A stretch of 64,000 nucleotides of DNA from an uncultured Eubacteriales bacterium (lineage in GTDB: Bacteria; Bacillota; Clostridia; Oscillospirales; CAG-272). The stretch is from the NCBI GenBank assembly GCA_900546315.1, contig URCP01000002.1:20325-84324 (forward strand). The letters run 5' to 3'. Positions 44,932 through 52,761 of this stretch are shown here, in pieces (positions within the stretch are counted from its first letter, which is position 1; each line of letters begins with the position of its first letter). The position numbers were made by a program, and so were the translations under genes. Under the pieces are notes generated by a model. It ran no database searches and was not told where the DNA came from. It worked only from the letters and a program-made list of their open reading frames with translations.

Positions 44932-46365
44932 ATGCTGATTGCGGGGAATCTCATGGCCTCCTGCGGGAACGACAGCGGAACGACAAACGACACGACAGAC
45001 ACGCAGACCGACACCGAATCCGGGAGCGCAGAGGAATCGACCGGTCCGTCCTTCCCGGAAATGGACATGGACGGGAAGGAATTCACCATTTTCGCCGAGG
45101 GCTGGGCGAGCTTCGATCCTCTCTCGATCAACGATATAATGGCGGAGGAGCTGACCGGTGATTCTCTGAACGACGCCATATACAACCGGAATGTAAAGGT
45201 TGAGAAGCAGTATAACTGCAAAGTCTCATTTCTCGAAGTTGGTGACACAATCGCCGCTCATAATCAGCTAAAGCAGTCGGTCATGGCGGCTGACCAGTCG
45301 TATGACATCGCGATCATCCGTACCTACAACTATTTGTCTGCGATAACAAACGGACTTGTCATGGATATCTCCGACATACCGAATACCGACCACACACAGC
45401 CGTGGTGGGATCAGAATTCTCTCGACTCGCTGTCCGTCGGCGGCAAGGCTTACGCTATATGCAGTGACATCACGATGAACGACGAGAAGAGCATCTGGTG
45501 CGTGTTCTTCAACAAAAAGATGATAGACGACTACAACCTCGACGACCCGAACAAGCTCGTCGCGGACGGTACGTGGACCTATGACAAGCTCTTCACAATG
45601 GCTGAGACCGTGTCGGCTGACCTCGACGGGAACGACAAGCGCGACGAGAAAGACAGATACGGCATCGGATATATAGGCGACAGCTCAACCCCGATCTGCA
45701 TGAGCGTCGGCATAAAGATCGCCGAGAAGAACAACGAGGACCTGCCGGAGTTCTCGTTCGACAAGGGCGAAAACATTTCGAGATATCTTGAAATATTCAC
45801 GAAGCTCTACAACGACGATATCGCCTACGACTGGCACACGCGTCAGGGCTTTGCGGGCGAGACGGATATCTTCACGAACAGTCAGGCGCTGTTCTGTCTC
45901 GGCGGCGTGTATTACGCTTCTCTCCTGCGCGATATGAAGGACGATTTCGGAATCATCCCCTACCCGAAGTATGACGAGACGCAGACTGAGTATATCTCGT
46001 CGGCAAGCTCGAACTTCCTGAGCGTCTGCGCGGTTCCGGTGACGAACGACGACCTCGAGAACACCGGCGCGTTCATGGAATACTACGCGTATCTCGGCTA
46101 TACGGACATCCGCCCGCAGTTCTATGATGTCCTGCTTCAGGGCAAGGTCGCGAGGGACGACGAGTCGGTGAAGATGCTTGACACACTGTTCGGCACGGTG
46201 ACATATGACCTCGGCGGAATATTCGATTTCGGCAGATTCGGAAGCGAAATCCTCGAGATGTGCAAAAAGGAAGACCTCAATATTGCCTCGAAAGTTGAGA
46301 AGAAGAGAAAGTCAATCAATAATGATATCGACAAGCTTATAAAGGCAGTAACCGAAACCGAATGA
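44932..46365 (+). CDS. Solute-binding lipoprotein with frameshifted signal peptide
   Basis: The family body is intact: LNDAIYNRNVKVEKQYNC, PWWDQNSLDSLSVGGKAYAI, DGTWTYDKLFTM, DLDGNDKRDEKDRYG, DFGIIPYPKYDETQTEYI, QGKVARDDESVKMLDTLFG. The normal start is ATG at 44897 after GAGAGG, but the frame MKKK-RLISLLLAML is broken by one missing A in the run at 44900-44908. The frame given begins at an internal Met with only ten residues before the lipobox MASC, too short for a signal peptide. Either the gene is inactive, uses slippage, or the base is a sequencing error. It follows GH32 as a pair. Confidence 0.75.
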   Translation: MLIAGNLMASCGNDSGTTNDTTDTQTDTESGSAEESTGPSFPEMDMDGKEFTIFAEGWASFDPLSINDIMAEELTGDSLNDAIYNRNVKVEKQYNCKVSFLEVGDTIAAHNQLKQSVMAADQSYDIAIIRTYNYLSAITNGLVMDISDIPNTDHTQPWWDQNSLDSLSVGGKAYAICSDITMNDEKSIWCVFFNKKMIDDYNLDDPNKLVADGTWTYDKLFTMAETVSADLDGNDKRDEKDRYGIGYIGDSSTPICMSVGIKIAEKNNEDLPEFSFDKGENISRYLEIFTKLYNDDIAYDWHTRQGFAGETDIFTNSQALFCLGGVYYASLLRDMKDDFGIIPYPKYDETQTEYISSASSNFLSVCAVPVTNDDLENTGAFMEYYAYLGYTDIRPQFYDVLLQGKVARDDESVKMLDTLFGTVTYDLGGIFDFGRFGSEILEMCKKEDLNIASKVEKKRKSINNDIDKLIKAVTETE

Positions 46366-46370
46366 TAATT

Positions 46371-46400
46371 AAAAGACCGTCACGGCGTGGCGGTCTTTTT
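46371..46400 (+). terminator. Terminator of the GH32/solute-binding operon
   Basis: AAAAGACCG and CGGTCTTTTT around an inner GTC...GTGG loop, 3 nt after the stop codon; also usable by the opposing operon. Confidence 0.8.
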
Positions 46401-46418
46401 GACGTCAAAACGCTGTAT

Positions 46419-47261
46419 TCAATTACCGTCCCCAAACTCCACACGTACAATCCGCATCTTCATAACCCCGTCCCCAACCTTCGCCAGAAACCGGAAAAAT
46501 CCGCTGACCGACGGGTCTCTCAGATCGTTGTACCCGAGCATATACCCGCGCGAGGACACTCGTATGCCGTGGCTCCACTGTGATATCTCGCGTACAGCGT
46601 CGGAGACCGCGAAATACGCTCCGACATCCTGTATCTCGGCATCCTTTATCCACGTCTTAAGCATCAGCTTAACCGCTGACTTGTTCGCGGCGTCAAAGAC
46701 GAGACGTCCTCCCGGAAAAGCCTCCGACATTGCCCGAACGAGCTTTTTCACCTGTTCGTTCAGGAAATAGTAGAACACCCCGGCGGCAAGGAAGATTGTT
46801 CCGCCGCTGCTGTCGATCTTGTCAAACCACGACGTGTCGTTAAGGTCGCAGGCAATATTTTCCTCCCTCTCGCCCGCCGGAAGCAGCTCTTTCCGCACGC
46901 TTATCACGTCCGGAAAGTCAAGATTGTACATATGACATTGTCCGTTGTCACAGCGCCGCCCGGTGTCGTCGAGCCCGCAGCCGAGGTTAACCACCGCAGC
47001 CTCCGGATGTTCCCTCAGATACTCTCTGACCTCATACGCGAGGTCATTCTGCCGCATCGCGACCTCGAGAAAGCCGAAGCGCTGCATCGCGCTACCAGCT
47101 TTTTCCGCGAGGCCGGAAAAATCGTAGTCAATCTCGTCGATCAGACGGATTGCCGTCTCGTCACGGAACAGAGACGGAAACAGCCCGGAGCACATCTTTC
47201 GACCGTAGAGCGGTATGACGAGTGTTTCCTGAACCGTGTTCTTTTCTATATGATATTTCAT
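46419..47261 (-). CDS. LCM-family O-methyltransferase
   Basis: A 280-residue SAM-dependent methyltransferase of the leucine carboxyl methyltransferase / polyketide O-methyltransferase type (COG3315-like). Motif I is VVNLGCGLDDTGRR (about 88-101); a DFPDVISVRKEL segment and VFYYFLNEQVKKL follow. The R at RR after the motif is typical of the group. It is the last gene of a five-gene operon with a second methyltransferase and two hydrolases, 20 nt after the alpha/beta hydrolase. The acceptor is unknown. Confidence 0.83.
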   Translation of the reverse strand: MKYHIEKNTVQETLVIPLYGRKMCSGLFPSLFRDETAIRLIDEIDYDFSGLAEKAGSAMQRFGFLEVAMRQNDLAYEVREYLREHPEAAVVNLGCGLDDTGRRCDNGQCHMYNLDFPDVISVRKELLPAGEREENIACDLNDTSWFDKIDSSGGTIFLAAGVFYYFLNEQVKKLVRAMSEAFPGGRLVFDAANKSAVKLMLKTWIKDAEIQDVGAYFAVSDAVREISQWSHGIRVSSRGYMLGYNDLRDPSVSGFFRFLAKVGDGVMKMRIVRVEFGDGN

Positions 47262-47281
47262 AGTTGGTTTTCAAAGTCCTT

Positions 47282-48064
47282 TCATTTTGTGTCAGACAGC
47301 AGGAACGGCAGCTCCGGCATGGCGCCTGTTTCGATGACGACCGCGAGCATTTCCGCGAATCCCTTCGGGGCGCGTATCTGATACTGCATATGGTTATATC
47401 CGTCAAAGACCGGGAAGTTCCCGTCCGGGTACGCTTTCATGACATCCGGACGGTACTTGAAATGCTCCTCCGCGTTTCCGAACTCAAAGAACGTCCGGCG
47501 CTGGAGCTCGGCGGACAGCGGCGGGAATGGCTTGTCCTCAAGGCTGTCGGCAAGCTGACGGCGCAGATTCCCGTATCTCAGCGCCTTCCCCGCTGCGATG
47601 AAATACGGTTTGATCGACTCGTCATCACACCACATTATTTTTTTCAGAGTCCCGCCTTTTGACAGGTAAAGGCTCTTTATCGCGAGGTACAGAAAAGGCG
47701 CCATAATTCTTCTAGTCACCAGACCAATCCGCGCGAACTGTCCTCCGTCGAAGAAGACGTGATCCACCGGTATTCCGGATCCTGTCAGAAACGCCATCGC
47801 GAGATCCGCGCCGATTGAGGACGCGACAACTAGCGCGAGCCGCTTCACGTCTTTTTCACGCAGAAAATTCTCAATCTGCCTGACCTCATCCTCCTTGCCG
47901 AGATATTTCTGCCCTTCACAGTAAACGGTGGAGGTCGGAAGGATGCAGAAGTACCTTTCAGCGAGACATTTAGCGACAGGCGCACTGCTCGCCCCGGTCA
48001 CACCCATCGCGTGGAAGAACAGTATCGCCGGAGACGATACATTGCCATATGTTTCAAACAGCAT
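47282..48064 (-). CDS. Alpha/beta hydrolase
   Basis: A 260-residue alpha/beta-fold hydrolase: oxyanion region ILFFHAMGVTGASSA (14-28), nucleophile Ser in VVASSIGADLAM (about 78-89), a late Asp in FPVFDGYNHM and the catalytic His directly after. No signal peptide. It is the fourth gene of the five-gene operon, 27 nt after the small membrane protein gene. Confidence 0.82.
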   Translation of the reverse strand: MLFETYGNVSSPAILFFHAMGVTGASSAPVAKCLAERYFCILPTSTVYCEGQKYLGKEDEVRQIENFLREKDVKRLALVVASSIGADLAMAFLTGSGIPVDHVFFDGGQFARIGLVTRRIMAPFLYLAIKSLYLSKGGTLKKIMWCDDESIKPYFIAAGKALRYGNLRRQLADSLEDKPFPPLSAELQRRTFFEFGNAEEHFKYRPDVMKAYPDGNFPVFDGYNHMQYQIRAPKGFAEMLAVVIETGAMPELPFLLSDTK

Positions 48065-48091
48065 ATCCGTTATTACTCCTTTTCCTTATCT

Positions 48092-48583
48092 TCAGAACCC
48101 GAAAAGGGTCATTATCCCGGCGAGAATCGCCGCCGCTATCGGAGAGCATACGATTCCGCCAACCCACTTGAAGACTTTGTCGCGGGAGCTTATGTACGGC
48201 ATCATATCCTCAGTTCCGGGAATGATCCACGCCTTTGTGTGCCCGACCCAGAAATCGTCTATGAATAATCGGTCGATCAGGTTGACGATCAGCAGAATCA
48301 CGGTCATCTGCCAGAACATTTCAAAAAAACCGCGCGCACCGTTCACGACAAGAACGCAGGGAATCAGGACAGCCAGATACACTACCGCGCAAAGCTTCAT
48401 AAGAAGTGCGCGCCGGCGTATGTTCTTTTCGGTCGTCAGCCCAAGCTCGACGCAGCGCTCCTGAACATCCTTGTGATACAGATGAACCATCCCGACGGCG
48501 CCGCCTCGTATACCGAACGTGCAGGCAAGAACCAGCAATATGCCGAGCAGTATACCCTCAAGCAATAAATGTATAAGAAGCAT
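48092..48583 (-). CDS. Small membrane protein of unknown function
   Basis: A 163-residue protein with four hydrophobic helices (residues about 4-30, 62-85, 88-108, 140-162) and a charged loop with HLYHKDVQERCVELG between the first two. GHTKAWIIPGTEDMMPYIS before the last helix looks conserved-type, but I recognise no family. It lies between the two hydrolase genes and is cotranscribed with them. Confidence 0.7.
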   Translation of the reverse strand: MLLIHLLLEGILLGILLVLACTFGIRGGAVGMVHLYHKDVQERCVELGLTTEKNIRRRALLMKLCAVVYLAVLIPCVLVVNGARGFFEMFWQMTVILLIVNLIDRLFIDDFWVGHTKAWIIPGTEDMMPYISSRDKVFKWVGGIVCSPIAAAILAGIMTLFGF

Positions 48584-48594
48584 AATCTTCTCCC

Positions 48595-49503
48595 TTATTC
48601 TCTTCCAAGTATTTCGACGATCCTCGAAAAATCTTCCTTCGCCTCACGGAAATACGGCAGCATACAGTAGCAGTGAACCATCCCCGGTCTCGCAGTGACC
48701 GTGTACGGCACACCTGAACGCTCACAGGCGGCGGCAAAGTCCGGGAACGCACCATAGAGCACCTCGTCCGAGCTGTAGACAAAATGTATATCCCAGACGC
48801 CGGAAAAATCCCCGCGCGAGCCGGATATCATGTAATCCGGAACATTTTCACTGCCGTGACGCATGAATTTTTCGACACTCACCATGAAAGCGTAGTCAAT
48901 TGCGGGATCGGTTTCGTTGAGCGCTTTCATACGGGCCTTTTCCTCGTCGTTCCACGGCACCTCGCCGGGAGACACCGCGACGATATGCCTCGGCTGCGGG
49001 AGCGGAGATCCGAGCGCGCTGTTGTGCGCCGCGATGCCGAGTGCGAGCGCGCCGCCTGACGAAAAGCCGCAGGTACTGACGTTTCCGCCGCCATATATTC
49101 CGACCATCTGCCGGTAGCACTCAAAGACCATGTCGTATGTCTCGGTGATGCAGTGATCGGTGCAGAGCGGATAGCACGGGAACCAGACATCCGAGCCGGT
49201 CTCAAGGCACAGTTTCCGTATGACCCCGATATCACCTTTGTCCGGACCGATCATCATCCCGCCGCCGAAAAAGAACAGTATCGCGCGTTTTGCCGGTTCG
49301 GGCTTTTCTCGGGCTATCAGGCACGGGAAACCGTTTATCACCCGTTTTTCATAGTGTGCCTTGTGATCTGTCGGCATGAAGAACCCGCGGTTCCTGTTCT
49401 GCTTTTCGATCACCCGCAGAAGCTCGTCCTCCGGAAGCGCGAACAATTTTTTCGTGCCGAGAGCCTTGTATGCGCCGCGAAGCAGCGCTGCCGCAATACT
49501 CAT
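48595..49503 (-). CDS. Alpha/beta hydrolase, HSL/Aes-type esterase
   Basis: A 302-residue hydrolase. FFFGGGMMIGPDK (about 80-92) corresponds to the HGGG oxyanion motif of hormone-sensitive-lipase-like esterases with Phe/Gly replacing HG; the nucleophile is in CGFSSGGALALG; the late Asp and His fall near YSSDEVLYGAF and GMVHCY. ATG at 49503 follows GAAGG; the longer upstream frame overlaps the methyltransferase. It is second in the operon. Acetyl or small acyl esters are likely substrates. Confidence 0.82.
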   Translation of the reverse strand: MSIAAALLRGAYKALGTKKLFALPEDELLRVIEKQNRNRGFFMPTDHKAHYEKRVINGFPCLIAREKPEPAKRAILFFFGGGMMIGPDKGDIGVIRKLCLETGSDVWFPCYPLCTDHCITETYDMVFECYRQMVGIYGGGNVSTCGFSSGGALALGIAAHNSALGSPLPQPRHIVAVSPGEVPWNDEEKARMKALNETDPAIDYAFMVSVEKFMRHGSENVPDYMISGSRGDFSGVWDIHFVYSSDEVLYGAFPDFAAACERSGVPYTVTARPGMVHCYCMLPYFREAKEDFSRIVEILGRE

Positions 49504-49528
49504 ATATATGCCTTCTTTCTTAAAGATT

Positions 49529-50134
49529 TTATTTTCGCGCCGTGACGCAGAGCCAGCCGCGCCCGTTCTCATGTATCTGTATGTCGCGGAAACCGGTTTC
49601 CTCAAGCGTGTTTTTCAGTTCGTTCCCGTCATATATTGTCATGCCCGTGATCTTATCTGTCCACTTCTTACCCTTGACGCGGTCCCCGCACTCGTTGCAG
49701 ATGAGAAACGTTCCGCCATTCCTGAGTACCCGCCTTATTTCCCCGAAGCTCTTCCAGAGGTCAGGCCAGAAGTACACGGTCTCAAACGCCGTGACAATGT
49801 CATATGCCGCGTCAGTGAATGGCAGCTCAATGACGCTCGCGCGGACTATCTCACAGCGCCCGCCCGCGATCTCCGCGCGGTTCACCGCCCGGGCCTTCGC
49901 GACACTGACCTCAGAGTAGTCCACCCCGTTCACCCGCCCGCTTTTGTTCATGCCAAGCAGCTTCTTTATGTTCGCGCCCCCGCCGCAGCCGCAGTCAAGT
50001 ATCGACGCGCCGTCGTTTATATCGAGAAATCCCAGTCCCCACCCGGCGAGGAATCTGTGCCCGATATTCATCGCGGCGACCATGATCTTTCCGCCGGAGC
50101 CGGTCGGGTTGCGTGTGTTGTCGATAAAAGACAT
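49529..50134 (-). CDS. Class I SAM-dependent methyltransferase
   Basis: A 201-residue methyltransferase with motif I ILDCGCGGGANIKKLL (about 45-60), acidic VDYSEVSV, motif IV-like YDIVTAFETVYFWPDL (about 110-125) and LRNGGTFLICNECGD. It is the first gene of the operon, which has a promoter at 50225-50253 and a palindromic operator in the leader. Acceptor unknown. Confidence 0.88.
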   Translation of the reverse strand: MSFIDNTRNPTGSGGKIMVAAMNIGHRFLAGWGLGFLDINDGASILDCGCGGGANIKKLLGMNKSGRVNGVDYSEVSVAKARAVNRAEIAGGRCEIVRASVIELPFTDAAYDIVTAFETVYFWPDLWKSFGEIRRVLRNGGTFLICNECGDRVKGKKWTDKITGMTIYDGNELKNTLEETGFRDIQIHENGRGWLCVTARK

Positions 50135-50162
50135 CGTATCTCCTCCATATATGAAAGTCGAG

Positions 50163-50178
50163 GTTAGCTTAAGCTAAC
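50163..50178. promoter_or_regulatory. 16-bp perfect palindrome, probable operator
   Basis: GTTAGCTT AAGCTAAC, between the promoter and the start of the methyltransferase operon, about 40-55 nt after the predicted transcription start, so a bound repressor would act as a roadblock. Sites of this shape are typical of MarR and TetR proteins; none is encoded nearby. Confidence 0.65.
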
Positions 50179-50224
50179 TGATGGTGTCACAACCGCTTCA
50201 CGCGGCTGCATCTTATCCATTCTT

Positions 50225-50253
50225 ATTATATCATCTAATTATGAATAATTCAA
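50225..50253 (-). promoter_or_regulatory. SigA-type promoter of the methyltransferase/hydrolase operon
   Basis: Minus strand TTGAAT (50248-50253), 17 bp, TATAAT (50225-50230). Confidence 0.6.
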
Positions 50254-50282
50254 TATTTCGGGTATTTATCCGCATTTCCGGG

Positions 50283-51305
50283 TCACGAGAAGACCGACTC
50301 AACGATTACTCGCTTATTGTCCGGATATACCCGGTTTTTCAGATACCCGAAAGCGAGATCGACCGCCGTGAATCCCTGATTGTATATATCCTGCGTGCAG
50401 CGGTACGCGATGGTGCCGTCCGGAGTCCACTGTCCCTGCTCCGGTCGTATATCGTGGCAGAAGCATCTGACCTTGTCTCCGAGCCCGGATTTCTTCAGCG
50501 CGAGCGAAAGAGCCGGAAGACCCATCGGAACATACAGAAGCGATTCCCGATCGCCCGGAACAACATCGGTCATGAGTGACGCCAGATATGACGGCAATGT
50601 CTTCGGCGAATACATTCTCTCAGGGTCAAGCGGAAGCGTTACCGGGCTGTAACCGCTCATAGCGTCGCGGAATCCGTTTATTCTCTCCGATATGTTGAAG
50701 TTCGACCCAAGCGACAGCATGAAAATATCGGGGCGATACGCGAGGTTTCTTATATATTTCATCGCGTGCTCCGCCATCCTCCGTCCGTCGCCGTATGAGT
50801 CCGCGCCGACGTAAAACGCGTTTTGTATATCGGCGTACTCCGAGAGCAGGATGACGAACCGCGACGTGTCCGCGCAAAGCGCCGAGACGCGCTTCTTCAC
50901 GGCGTCCGTCGCGGCGGCGGCGATGATCACGCAGCGCGCGTCCATATATTCGGCCTCGTCGAGGTAGGACAGAACAGTCTCCTCATCGTGCAGACGCGAG
51001 TAGGCGTTGCATTTCACGACAGATTCCGCTCCGGGACCGTGTCTCGTGATCGCGTCGCCGATCCCGCGCCACATCTCCTGCCAGAAAAACGACGGCATAT
51101 CCGGGATTATGCAGTATACCGAGCAGGTCCCGGTCGGGCGGAGCTCGTTTATGCCCTTTGCCGCGCGAAGAACCCGCTGCCTTGTCTCGGTGTTGACCCC
51201 GAAACAGTGGCGGAGAACCTTCGAAACGGTAGAGCGGCTGACATCAAGCTCAGAAGCAAGCCGCGCGAGAGCCGTCTCATCATATCGGTTGTCTGACGTT
51301 TGCAT
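50283..51305 (-). CDS. LacI-family transcription regulator (module D)
   Basis: A 340-residue repressor. The N-terminal HTH (ETALARLASELDVSRSTVSK, then VLRHCFGVNTETRQRVLRAA) is followed by a periplasmic-binding-protein-like sensor (MEYMDARCVIIAAAATDAVK-type strands, RFVILLSEYADIQN, YVGADSYGDGRRMAEHAM). ATG at 51305 follows AAGGAGG with good spacing; an upstream open extension has no site. It is divergent from the Gfo/Idh, solute-binding, DMT operon and should control it from the operator at 51415-51426. Confidence 0.9.
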   Translation of the reverse strand: MQTSDNRYDETALARLASELDVSRSTVSKVLRHCFGVNTETRQRVLRAAKGINELRPTGTCSVYCIIPDMPSFFWQEMWRGIGDAITRHGPGAESVVKCNAYSRLHDEETVLSYLDEAEYMDARCVIIAAAATDAVKKRVSALCADTSRFVILLSEYADIQNAFYVGADSYGDGRRMAEHAMKYIRNLAYRPDIFMLSLGSNFNISERINGFRDAMSGYSPVTLPLDPERMYSPKTLPSYLASLMTDVVPGDRESLLYVPMGLPALSLALKKSGLGDKVRCFCHDIRPEQGQWTPDGTIAYRCTQDIYNQGFTAVDLAFGYLKNRVYPDNKRVIVESVFS

Positions 51306-51379
51306 ACGCTGAAGTCCTCCTTCTTGCGTTATCGGGATTATGACCAAAAATCATATGGCGTTTTTGGCTATTCAGCACA

Positions 51380-51426
51380 TTAACAAAAACGAAACACTCT
51401 GGTATAATATATCCATAATCGATTAT
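51380..51426 (+). promoter_or_regulatory. Promoter and LacI-type operator of module D
   Basis: TTAACA (51380-51385), 17 bp, TATAAT (51403-51408), then ATAATCGATTAT (51415-51426), a perfect palindrome at the transcription start. Position and central CG fit LacI-family operators. Confidence 0.7.
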
Positions 51427-51482
51427 AGCACACTTCGACTGAAAAGTCAATCCTCAAAAAAACAAAAAGGAGAAAACACATC

Positions 51483-52736
51483 ATGTCTGAAAAACTCAGA
51501 ATAGGCGTCTTCGGCGGTTATCGCGGAAGTTCGATGATACAGGTGCTGCTGCATCACCCGGATGCGGAGCTCGTCGCGGTCTGCGACAAATATCAGCCGC
51601 TGCTCGACAAGGCAAAGGCGGAAGCGGAGGCGGCGGGGCTTAATATCCGCGTCTTCAACAATTTCGACGATTTTCTCGCGTATGACATGGACGCGGTCGT
51701 CCTCGCGAACTACGCGACAGAGCACGCGACCTTCGCCATCCGCTGCCTCCGCGCCGGAAAGCACGTCATGAGCGAGGTGCTCCCGAGCGAGACTATGGCG
51801 CAAGCCGTCGAACTGATCGAAACGGTCGAGGAGACCGGGCTCGTCTATACCTACGCGGAAAACTACTGCTATATGGACCTGACCTTCGAGATGTGGAGAA
51901 AATACCGCGAGGGCGAAATCGGAGACGTCACTTACGCGGAGTGCGAGTATGTGCATGACTGCGCGTCCTGCTGGCTCGACATCACGTATGGCGACCCGAA
52001 CCACTGGAGAAATCACCTTTGCCCGACCTTCTACTGCACGCACTCGCTCGGTCCGATCATGACTATAACCGGTCGCCGTCCGGTGCAGGTCGTCGGCTTC
52101 GAGAACCCGCCGATCGAGGAATTCTATCACCTCGGTCACGCGGGAGGGCACGCGTCCGGCATCGAGATGGTGACGCTCGACAACGGCGCGATTGTCAAGA
52201 GCATTCACGGTCCGCTGAAGCTCGAACCGGCTCACACCGATTACAAGGTCTACGCGACGAAGGGATATCTTGGCACATCAGGGAACAATGTCCGCCTGTA
52301 CAAGGAGGGTCCTCAGACCTGTCAGGGCGAGAACACGTATTACGAGCCGGAGAAGTTCGTCTCCCCCGACCTCGCGAAGAACAGCGGCATGGCGTCGCAC
52401 GGCGGAAGCGACTTCTACCCGACGCACTTCTTCATCGAGAAGATACTCGGCAGACCGGACGGAAAATGGGCGATCGACGTATATCAGGCGGTCGACATGG
52501 GAATCTGCGGAATACTCGCGTTCAGGTCGATCCTCACCGGGAACAAACCGATGAAGGTTCCGGATCTGAGAGACCCCGCGCAGCGCGACGAGTGGAGACA
52601 CGACAACGCCTGCACAAACGCCGCCGTCGCCGGAGATCAGGTCCTGCCCTGCTCATCCTACCCGGAGAGACCGGTTCCGGCGGAGGAAGCGGCAGCGAAC
52701 CGCGCGAAGTGGCTTGAGACACATTCCGAAGACTGA
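51483..52736 (+). CDS. Gfo/Idh/MocA family protein lacking the EKP lysine (module D)
   Basis: A 417-residue paralogue of the module A protein. The Rossmann motif is IGVFGGYRGSSMIQVLL (7-23). The usual EKP reads SEVLPSE (97-103), followed by YAENYCYM (124-131) and AECEYVHDC; this EVxxxE...ENYCY layout is what I associate with NAD-dependent redox-neutral glycosidases of the GH109 type rather than sugar dehydrogenases. CTHSLGPIMTITGRRPVQVV is a second common block. No signal peptide. It is the first gene of the module D operon, preceded by AAAAGGAG, and 25 nt before the solute-binding gene. Confidence 0.86.
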   Translation: MSEKLRIGVFGGYRGSSMIQVLLHHPDAELVAVCDKYQPLLDKAKAEAEAAGLNIRVFNNFDDFLAYDMDAVVLANYATEHATFAIRCLRAGKHVMSEVLPSETMAQAVELIETVEETGLVYTYAENYCYMDLTFEMWRKYREGEIGDVTYAECEYVHDCASCWLDITYGDPNHWRNHLCPTFYCTHSLGPIMTITGRRPVQVVGFENPPIEEFYHLGHAGGHASGIEMVTLDNGAIVKSIHGPLKLEPAHTDYKVYATKGYLGTSGNNVRLYKEGPQTCQGENTYYEPEKFVSPDLAKNSGMASHGGSDFYPTHFFIEKILGRPDGKWAIDVYQAVDMGICGILAFRSILTGNKPMKVPDLRDPAQRDEWRHDNACTNAAVAGDQVLPCSSYPERPVPAEEAAANRAKWLETHSED

Positions 52737-52761
52737 TATACCCGAAAGGAGAACCATTAAT

